Positions 28,227-35,104 of a stretch of 35,104 bases of DNA are shown here, piece by piece. The stretch spans positions 1-35,104 of the forward strand of contig CAINDQ010000109.1 in assembly GCA_903847465.1 (NCBI GenBank), written 5' to 3'. The notes under the pieces were generated by a model. It was not told where the DNA came from. It saw nothing but the letters and a program-made list of their open reading frames with translations, and ran no database searches. Source of the stretch: an uncultured Candidatus Peregrinibacteria bacterium. Lineage in GTDB: Bacteria > Patescibacteriota > Gracilibacteria > UBA1369 > LOWO2-01-FULL-3. Position 1 is the first letter of the stretch. The number at the start of each line of letters is the position of its first letter. A program made the position numbers and the translations under genes.

Positions 28227-30122
28227 TTAAATCACCTCCGGCTCAATAGGCATACCCTCCTCTCTCACCAATGGAGCGTCTTCATCTTTCGGTAAAATTC
28301 TAACAACCGTAACATTTCCTGCAAAAACTCCACTGACTTTATCTCTACAGGCATAAGTCACCGCATCAAGCTGAGCTTTTTGAGCATTCCTTATTGCCAT
28401 AAAATTCGGCGACTGTTCTCCCACAAAATCATTTGCGGTCATAAAATCCACAATCATTTTTTTATCATCTCCGAAGAAATTTATAGCGTAATTCAGCTTC
28501 GCCCTAGCCGCATGTCCTGTCATATTCAAAGAACTAACTCCATATTTTTCCAAATCAGGCGCAGCTTGATATTTCTTCCCAACAACACCTCCCTGAATTT
28601 GATTGATATAAAAAATTGGTCTACCCAAAGCGCCTCGCAAAATAGCCTGAAAATCTTTAGAAGCCTGCGTAAATGAAGGATATGTTTCAACCAAGATTGC
28701 TTTCGCCGGAGATTCCTTCACTTCTCTTTCCAACATAAATGGATCAACGGAAATATTTGGCGAAATCAATTTGACCTGATCAGCTCCCCTGAAAGCCACT
28801 GTCTCATTATACTTTCCGTTAAGCTCTGCTTCGCTAATTTTTCTAAAACCATTGGCCCCTTTTTCCGTCAGGAATTTCGGATCTTTATATCTCGCCCCTT
28901 TGAAAGATCCACCTTTTTTGTCAGAAACTTTTTTAGTTTTTGTCGGATCATAAAGTCCACCTTCCAGTCTTATCGCCACAGTTGCCAATCCTTTTTTCTT
29001 CAAAGCTTTCAAATCTGCAAAGGCACTTTTGAAATTTATTGGCGAATCCGATCCCGGATCGTCAATAGGATCCATTCCCGCCGCACCAATCACCGAAAAA
29101 GGACAATTTGGCCCAAGCATCATCTTGAGTAAAGTAAATGCTTCGACAGAAGTATCAGTCCCTATTGTCACAATAAATCCATCAAAAGCACGTCTCTCCT
29201 CAGGCGTAATATCATTCCACGCACACGTCAGCACAATCGCCAGATCTGCAATAAAATCTATTTCTATCTGAGAACTGTCTATCCCATAAGTTGGATCAGA
29301 ATCCTTGTCTTTTTTCGCCCGCGGAAAAACAAAAGAAGCAACTTCATAATTCTCAAATTGTTCTTTGAAATTAGGATCTTGGTCTCTCATGTCTCTAAAT
29401 TTCCACATGATTTGCCCCTCAGTCTCAAGCCCATTTGGCCCATGGCCCATCATAATAGTTCCACCAAGATTTGCGCCAATAACAGCCCTTTTTCCAGCAC
29501 CAATTTCAGGACTATCAAAAGGCCTTTCATGCTCCCAATGAATCGGTCCAAGCGCGTGCACAAGCGACCTATCTATGTACAACCAATTGAAAAATCTCAA
29601 ATTACTACGATCTGTCGGATCATCAAATTCTTGTTGCGGATTATGTTTATATCTCCTTTTAGCACCTTTTGAAACTTCCAAACCAGGCTTGTATTCACTC
29701 AAAATAAGAGAGCCGTTTTGCCCCAAAGTTTCAGTCTCTACCCAAGGTACTTTTCTTTCTACGATTTCTCCAGTTGCCGGATTTCTTAATGGTCGAACTC
29801 CCGGAACATATTCTCCACTCTCCGCTTTGACTGAAGGCAAATTCTGAACATAGTCCGCTTTCGCAACCACATCCGTCCTCGGAAATATCATTGTCCAAAG
29901 CGGAGGTTTTGCAATTAATTCTCCGGTTTTAGGATCAAGCCAAGGAACTGCTTTCAAAACAGCCTGATTCCCCACCATAAAATGCCACCCATTCCGATCG
30001 TGAAACTCAGGCGAAGGTAATTCATTTAATTTCGCTACCACAAGCTCAGCTAGCTGCGGATCACCTTCTCCACCCTCAAAATCAAGCATGGACAAATCTA
30101 TATTTTGATCGTTTTCAGGCAT
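28227..30122 (-). CDS. Asparaginase/glutaminase-like protein with long N-terminal extension
   Basis: LGGTIMMGHGPNGLE, FDGFIVTIGTDTSVEAFTLLKMML, SVIGAAGMDPIDDPGSDSPINFKSA, GVSSLNMTGHAARAKLNYAI align by eye with type I asparaginase motifs. Start set to ATG 30122; 30134 is GTG. Confidence 0.75.
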   Translation of the reverse strand: MPENDQNIDLSMLDFEGGEGDPQLAELVVAKLNELPSPEFHDRNGWHFMVGNQAVLKAVPWLDPKTGELIAKPPLWTMIFPRTDVVAKADYVQNLPSVKAESGEYVPGVRPLRNPATGEIVERKVPWVETETLGQNGSLILSEYKPGLEVSKGAKRRYKHNPQQEFDDPTDRSNLRFFNWLYIDRSLVHALGPIHWEHERPFDSPEIGAGKRAVIGANLGGTIMMGHGPNGLETEGQIMWKFRDMRDQDPNFKEQFENYEVASFVFPRAKKDKDSDPTYGIDSSQIEIDFIADLAIVLTCAWNDITPEERRAFDGFIVTIGTDTSVEAFTLLKMMLGPNCPFSVIGAAGMDPIDDPGSDSPINFKSAFADLKALKKKGLATVAIRLEGGLYDPTKTKKVSDKKGGSFKGARYKDPKFLTEKGANGFRKISEAELNGKYNETVAFRGADQVKLISPNISVDPFMLEREVKESPAKAILVETYPSFTQASKDFQAILRGALGRPIFYINQIQGGVVGKKYQAAPDLEKYGVSSLNMTGHAARAKLNYAINFFGDDKKMIVDFMTANDFVGEQSPNFMAIRNAQKAQLDAVTYACRDKVSGVFAGNVTVVRILPKDEDAPLVREEGMPIEPEVI

Positions 30123-30156
30123 AAATTCAGGCACAGTTATTCAAAAACATTGTATT

Positions 30157-30185
30157 ATTATAACATTTTTATCTCGGCTTGTAAA
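30157..30185 (-). promoter_or_regulatory. Promoter TTTACA-N17-TATAAT for the asparaginase-like gene
   Basis: Minus strand TTTACA AGCCGAGATAAAAATGT TATAAT. Confidence 0.7.
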
Positions 30186-30215
30186 CAACCTCGAAAGACC
30201 TCAAAACTTCCCCCC

Positions 30216-30244
30216 TTGTCCCGCCCCAAAAAATACCGTATATT
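30216..30244 (+). promoter_or_regulatory. Promoter TTGTCC-N17-TATATT for pgi
   Basis: TTGTCC 30216-30221, TATATT 30239-30244. Confidence 0.6.
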
Positions 30245-30269
30245 GCAACTGCTCAACAAAAACAGCCAC

Positions 30270-31544
30270 ATGCTTTACTTAAACTTCGAAAATCTAGCGA
30301 AAATCGGCAAAACTCACGGGATCACTCGTGCAGAAATTCTTGCCCAAGGGAAATTGATTGAGAAATATTTACGCGAAATCGAGAGCAAAAACCAAGGCTT
30401 TTACACAATTATCGACGACAAAAGTCAGCTCCAAAACATCAATAAATACGCCAAAAAAGTCGAAGGAAAATACAAAGACATCGTAGTTCTAGGAATTGGC
30501 GGATCAGCACTTGGCACACTTTGTTTGAAACATGCGCTCAGATATTTACCAAACAAATCAAAAGCACCAAAACTGCACATCGTCACAAACATCGACCCAG
30601 TCAAAATCAAGAAAATAGAATCTGATATCGACTTCAAAAAAACACTATTCATCGTCATCTCAAAGTCTGGCTCAACCATCGAAACCATCAGTCAGTACCT
30701 ATATTTCCGCCAGAAATGCAAAGACAAAAAACTAAAAATCACTGACCATTTTGTATTCGTCACAGATGAAAAAGAAGGCATTCTCCGTATGATCGCGGAC
30801 AAAGAAAAAATCACCTCATTTGACGTTCCAAAAAACATCGAGGGAAGATTTTCCGTACTAACAGTTGTTGGCTTACTGCCTGCCAGATTGATTGGAATAA
30901 AAATTGAAGAATTGATCGAAGGAGCAAAACGAATTCGTGATGAATTTTTGAAGAAAAACATCGAAGAAAATACTCCATTTCAACTCGCTGCAATTCAATA
31001 TTTACTCGCCAAGAAAGGCAAAAACATTAACGTTCTGATGCCATATTCTCAAGAATTGGATTTCCTAAGTATTTGGTATACTCAACTTCTTGCTGAAAGT
31101 ATTGGTAAAAAAGGAAATGGCATTACACCTCTCCGCGCCCTTGGAGTTTCCGATCAACATTCTCAAATTCAACTTTTCAACGATGGCCCAAATGACAAAT
31201 TAATTATGTTCATCGAAGTTGAGAAATTGTCAGAAAATCTTTACATTCCAAACTCGCATCCTGAATTAAAAGAGTTTGAGCTTATGAATAAAAAAATCTC
31301 TTTCAATCGCCTACTCGAACTCGAGAAACAAGGCACAGAAATGGCTCTCACACACAATAATCGCCCAAATATCACTATAAAAATTCCTAAAGTTTCCGAA
31401 GAAAATCTTGGAGAATTATTTATGCTTTTTGAAACGTCAGTTGCATTTCTCGGAGAATTTTATAAGATCTATGCGTTCGATCAACCGGCAGTCGAATTGG
31501 GCAAGAAATTCACAAAAGAACTATTACTAAAAGAATATCTATAA
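30270..31544 (+). CDS. pgi: Glucose-6-phosphate isomerase
   Basis: VVLGIGGSALGTLCLKHAL, FIVISKSGSTIETISQY, GRFSVLTVVGLLPA, GVSDQHSQIQLFNDGPND. Start corrected to ATG 30270. Confidence 0.95.
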   Translation: MLYLNFENLAKIGKTHGITRAEILAQGKLIEKYLREIESKNQGFYTIIDDKSQLQNINKYAKKVEGKYKDIVVLGIGGSALGTLCLKHALRYLPNKSKAPKLHIVTNIDPVKIKKIESDIDFKKTLFIVISKSGSTIETISQYLYFRQKCKDKKLKITDHFVFVTDEKEGILRMIADKEKITSFDVPKNIEGRFSVLTVVGLLPARLIGIKIEELIEGAKRIRDEFLKKNIEENTPFQLAAIQYLLAKKGKNINVLMPYSQELDFLSIWYTQLLAESIGKKGNGITPLRALGVSDQHSQIQLFNDGPNDKLIMFIEVEKLSENLYIPNSHPELKEFELMNKKISFNRLLELEKQGTEMALTHNNRPNITIKIPKVSEENLGELFMLFETSVAFLGEFYKIYAFDQPAVELGKKFTKELLLKEYL

Positions 31545-33472
31545 TGTTCACAAACTTACCAAAACTGGGCGAAAAACTGACACAAGAACAGATCGATTTC
31601 ATGCACGTTTTTACTAAATCTTGCCGCCGAACCATCACCGAAACTCTAAAAATTTCACAAAGCGGACATCCAGGAGGATCACTCTCAAACCTGGATTATC
31701 TCGCCGTTTTGTATACTTTTATTTTGAGCCAGACAGGCGAAAAAATCGTGATCAGCAACGGCCATATCTCTCCTGGCGTATACAGCGTTTTGGCAGAAAT
31801 GGGCTATGCCGACAAAGAAAAAGTCATTAATACTTTCCGCAAATTTGGATCCATGTATGAAGGTCACGTCACCAGATTTGTAGACGGAATTTTTTATGGA
31901 ACAGGACCTCTGGGAGTTGGTGTTTCTGCCGCTTCCGGATTTGCGATGGCGGCAAAACTAAACGGCTCTAATGAAAAGACTTTCCTTACTTTGGGTGATG
32001 GCGAAATGGAAGAAGGACAAGTTTATGAAGCCTTAAATTTCTCAGCACAAAATAATTTAAACAACTTAATCGCCTTCGTTGACTACAACAAAGTTCAACT
32101 CACTGCGAGCTTGAAAGAAGTCCAAAACATCAACGTCAAAAAAATATTTGAAGCAGCAAATTGGAAAGTGATTGAAGTAGACGGACATGATTTCGCCGCA
32201 ATGTGGGAAGCGCTTGCAGAAGCCTATAAAGAAGGTACTCAGCCAGTTGCAATTATCGGCAGCACCATCATGGGAAAAGGAATCGAATTCATGGAACCAG
32301 ATGGAAGAAATTTGATTTCCAAATGGCACGGCAGCCCACCAAAACCAGAAGAAGCCGACAAAGTTTTGGCATCTTTGGTTATGACGGAACAAGAAAAATC
32401 AGACATCGAAGATTTTAAAAAAATGATCAAGTGGCATCCCGACAAAGAAGTATTTCCAGAACTTTTAAGTGACCTAAAAATCAACACCGGCACACCGATT
32501 CTATACAAAAAAGAAGACGTGACAGATTGCCGCACAGCCTATGGAAAAGCGCTTGTAGATCTTGCTAAACTCAACAAAGAAATCCTCGGATTATCAGCAG
32601 ATTTGAAAGGCTCTGTCATGGTGAAATTTGTCTCCGAAGAAACTCCAAAACAATACATTGAATGTGGAATTTGCGAACAACAAATGGTCTCTCTTTCCGG
32701 TTCACTTTCTCTTTCAAATTACATTCCATTTTGTTCAACATTCGGAGCCTTCATGACCAGCCGCGCCAAAGACCAAGCCAGAGTAAATGACATCAATCAC
32801 TGCAACGTAAAAATGGTCGCCACACACTGCGGACTCTCCGTTGGCGAAGATGGTCCAACTCATCAAGCAATCGACGATATGGGCTCATTTATGGGCTTTT
32901 ACGAGACTATGATTATCGAGCCGGCCGACCCAAATCATACTGATCGCATCATCAGATATATCGCCTCTCACTTCGGAAATTTTTATGTCAGAATGGGCCG
33001 TCACAAACTTCCGACAATCACTAAAGAAAATGGCGAAATCCTTTTTGATGAAAATTATAAATACGAATATGGAAAATGCGAATTATTAAAAGAAGGAAAA
33101 GACATCACCTTAGCCTGTTTGGGCGCAATCACTTCTGAAGCTCTAAAAGCGTACGAGAATCTAAAAACAACGCACCCAGAAATTTCTATAGAATTAATAA
33201 TTGTGAGTTCTCCAAAACAATTCGACGACACGCTTTTAAATTCAATTCGCAAAACAAAGAAAGTAATTACAGTGGAAGATCACAACGTCTATAGTGGTTT
33301 TGGCGCACAGCTATCCCGAAAATTACTCACTGAAAATTTCGACATAGATAAATTCGAGATCCTCGGAACCACTCATTACGAACTCTCCGGAACACCAGCC
33401 GCTCTCTACAAAGACGCAGGAATAGACAGCACAGGAATCGAAACAGCCTGCCTAAAATTATCGCAACCATAA
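31544..33472 (+). CDS. tkt: Transketolase (full-length)
   Basis: SQSGHPGGSLSNLDYLAVLY, GDGEMEEGQVYEALNFSAQNNLNNLIAFVDYNKVQ, C-terminal ECGICEQQMVSLSGSLS, GEDGPTHQAIDDMG; TAATG overlap with pgi. Confidence 0.93.
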   Translation: MFTNLPKLGEKLTQEQIDFMHVFTKSCRRTITETLKISQSGHPGGSLSNLDYLAVLYTFILSQTGEKIVISNGHISPGVYSVLAEMGYADKEKVINTFRKFGSMYEGHVTRFVDGIFYGTGPLGVGVSAASGFAMAAKLNGSNEKTFLTLGDGEMEEGQVYEALNFSAQNNLNNLIAFVDYNKVQLTASLKEVQNINVKKIFEAANWKVIEVDGHDFAAMWEALAEAYKEGTQPVAIIGSTIMGKGIEFMEPDGRNLISKWHGSPPKPEEADKVLASLVMTEQEKSDIEDFKKMIKWHPDKEVFPELLSDLKINTGTPILYKKEDVTDCRTAYGKALVDLAKLNKEILGLSADLKGSVMVKFVSEETPKQYIECGICEQQMVSLSGSLSLSNYIPFCSTFGAFMTSRAKDQARVNDINHCNVKMVATHCGLSVGEDGPTHQAIDDMGSFMGFYETMIIEPADPNHTDRIIRYIASHFGNFYVRMGRHKLPTITKENGEILFDENYKYEYGKCELLKEGKDITLACLGAITSEALKAYENLKTTHPEISIELIIVSSPKQFDDTLLNSIRKTKKVITVEDHNVYSGFGAQLSRKLLTENFDIDKFEILGTTHYELSGTPAALYKDAGIDSTGIETACLKLSQP

Positions 33473-34470
33473 TGATCTACGATCGAGAAATAGCTGAGAA
33501 GAGAAATCAGCTGACCGCAAAAATTCGTAATTTTTTTAATAGCGCAGGCTTCTTGGAAGTTGAGACTCCAATCATGGTCACGATTCCCGGAATGGAGCCT
33601 CACCTAATTCCATTCGAGTCAGATTTTATAGATCCACACGGCAAAACAACGCCTCTCTACCTCAACACTTCTCCCGAACTTCAGATGAAAAAACTGCTCG
33701 GAGCAGGTTTCGGAAACATCTATAACTTAACCAAAGTTTTCCGAAACGGTGAAGTTGGTGGTGGCCGTCACAATCCAGAATTCACTATGATCGAGTGGTA
33801 TCGCACCAATGCCGACTACAAAGATCTCATGACCGACTGTGAAAATATGATCACGACCCTCGCCGAAAAAGATACCCTTCAATTCGGCGAACACACAGTC
33901 GACCTCAAAAAACCTTTCACTCGCTTATCTACCAAAGAACTTTTCCAAAAATATTGCCAAATCGATCTCGACCAAAATAAAGACTACGAAACTTTTACCA
34001 AAACAGCCCAAGTCAAAGGCTACAATACCGACGCACTCAAAGATTGGGACGACATATTTTACAAAATTTTCCTAAATGACATAGAGCCATTTCTCGGCTT
34101 TGAAAAGCCAGTTTTCGTCTACGACTATCCAGCCAGCCAAGCCGCCCTTTCCAGAAAAAAACAAGACGATCCATTCTGGGCAGAACGCTTTGAGCTCTAC
34201 ATCGCCGGCAACGAAATCGCCAACGCTTATTCCGAACTGATCGACCCAAAAGAACAACGAAATCGCCTCCTCGAAGAACAAGCCCTCAGAAAGAAACTCA
34301 ACAAACCAGTGTTTCATGTTGACGAAGAATTTCTGACTAGTCTAGAATCCATCACGGTTCCATGCGCCGGAATTGCGCTTGGAATTGATAGATTATTCAT
34401 GGTTTTACTCAACAAAAAAACCATCGAAGAAGTTCTACTTTTCCCTTTATCAAAAATGCTTAACAATTAA
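33472..34470 (+). CDS. epmA: Elongation factor P--(R)-beta-lysine ligase-like protein (EpmA/GenX, LysRS paralogue lacking anticodon-binding domain)
   Basis: Class II motifs VETPIMVTIPGMEPHLIPF, YLNTSPELQMKKLL, VFRNGEVGGGRHNPEFTMIEWYR, GIALGIDRLFMVLL; about 332 aa; adjacent to efp. Confidence 0.88.
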   Translation: MIYDREIAEKRNQLTAKIRNFFNSAGFLEVETPIMVTIPGMEPHLIPFESDFIDPHGKTTPLYLNTSPELQMKKLLGAGFGNIYNLTKVFRNGEVGGGRHNPEFTMIEWYRTNADYKDLMTDCENMITTLAEKDTLQFGEHTVDLKKPFTRLSTKELFQKYCQIDLDQNKDYETFTKTAQVKGYNTDALKDWDDIFYKIFLNDIEPFLGFEKPVFVYDYPASQAALSRKKQDDPFWAERFELYIAGNEIANAYSELIDPKEQRNRLLEEQALRKKLNKPVFHVDEEFLTSLESITVPCAGIALGIDRLFMVLLNKKTIEEVLLFPLSKMLNN

Positions 34471-34474
34471 TAAT

Positions 34475-35035
34475 ATGGCATCAACAACAGACATTAGAAA
34501 AGGAATCGCTGTACTCCACAAAGGACAAACTTGGGTCGTAATCCAAGCTCAATTCGTCAGTCCAGGCAAAGGTTCAGCCTTCACCAGAGCAAAACTAAAA
34601 TGCTTAACCGGCGGACAAACCGCTGAAGTCACTTATAAATCAGGCGAGGCGGTAGAAACCGCCGATGTTCAGTATCGAAAATGCCAATATTTATACAGCG
34701 ATGGCACCAATTACAATTTCATGGACAATGATTCTTTCGAACAATTCACTTTGGACAAGGAATCCATTGGCGATGCCGCAAAACTCCTAAAAGATGGAAC
34801 AGAATGCCACGCTATGCACATCGAAGGCTTAGCAGTTAGCATCCAACTTCCTCCAAAAATGGATTTCAAAGTTACTTTTGCAGAACCAGGAGTAAAGGGA
34901 GATAGCGCTACAGGAGCCCTAAAAGACTGCACTATCGAAACCGGCCTAACTCTAAAAGTTCCACTATTCGTAAACGAAGGCGACATCATCAAAATCAACA
35001 CTGAAGATTTCGCTTACGTCAGCAAAGCAAACTAA
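34475..35035 (+). CDS. efp: Translation elongation factor P
   Basis: TDIRKGIAVLHKGQTWVVIQAQFVSPGKGSAFTRAKLKCLTGG, C-terminal GDIIKINTEDFAYVSKAN. Start corrected to ATG 34475. Confidence 0.94.
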   Translation: MASTTDIRKGIAVLHKGQTWVVIQAQFVSPGKGSAFTRAKLKCLTGGQTAEVTYKSGEAVETADVQYRKCQYLYSDGTNYNFMDNDSFEQFTLDKESIGDAAKLLKDGTECHAMHIEGLAVSIQLPPKMDFKVTFAEPGVKGDSATGALKDCTIETGLTLKVPLFVNEGDIIKINTEDFAYVSKAN

Positions 35036-35046
35036 CCAATTCAATA

Positions 35047-35104
35047 ATGTTTGATGTTAAATTCATAATTGAGAATCCTGAAAAAGTAAAAGCGGGAGCA
35101 AAAA
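35047..35104 (+). CDS. serS: Seryl-tRNA synthetase, N-terminal fragment (runs off the window)
   Basis: MFDVKFIIENPEKVKAGAK resembles the SerRS N-terminus (MLDIKFIRENPEKVKEG...). Confidence 0.75.
   Translation, partial: MFDVKFIIENPEKVKAGAK

Overview
35.1-kb chromosomal segment, densely coding, with about 31 confident protein genes and no rRNA, tRNA, CRISPR array or transposase that I could see. Gene content and protein style (LCP/LytR_C, RsuA-type pseudouridine synthase, D,D-carboxypeptidase, MraY, ECF sigma plus FecR/DUF5667 partner, two GAPDHs, class II aldolase, FBPase, RsmH/FtsL, hrcA-grpE-X-dnaK, Pgi, transketolase, EpmA-EF-P, SerRS start, TrmB regulators, a Cys-rich zinc-ribbon protein, a 1583-aa parallel beta-helix surface protein) suggest a Patescibacteria/CPR genome, possibly Peregrinibacteria/Gracilibacteria-like; this taxonomic placement is inference. 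Main second-look signals: (1) all 30 confident genes whose stop is in the window end in TAA (18) or TAG (12), none in TGA, and there are no in-frame TGA codons; (2) Shine-Dalgarno motifs are almost absent, while a TAACC/TAAC motif recurs 7-13 nt before start codons; (3) a GAPDH with the NAD-specificity residues replaced sits in an fba-gap-fbp-ECF sigma-FecR gene string, separate from a canonical NAD-type GAPDH; (4) a short HrcA that appears to lack the inserted dimerisation domain, with CIRCE operators overlapping the -10 boxes of hrcA and dnaK; (5) an EpmA-like gene directly upstream of EF-P; (6) an asparaginase-fold protein with a long repeat-bearing N-terminal extension; (7) uncharacterised proteins with internal duplications.
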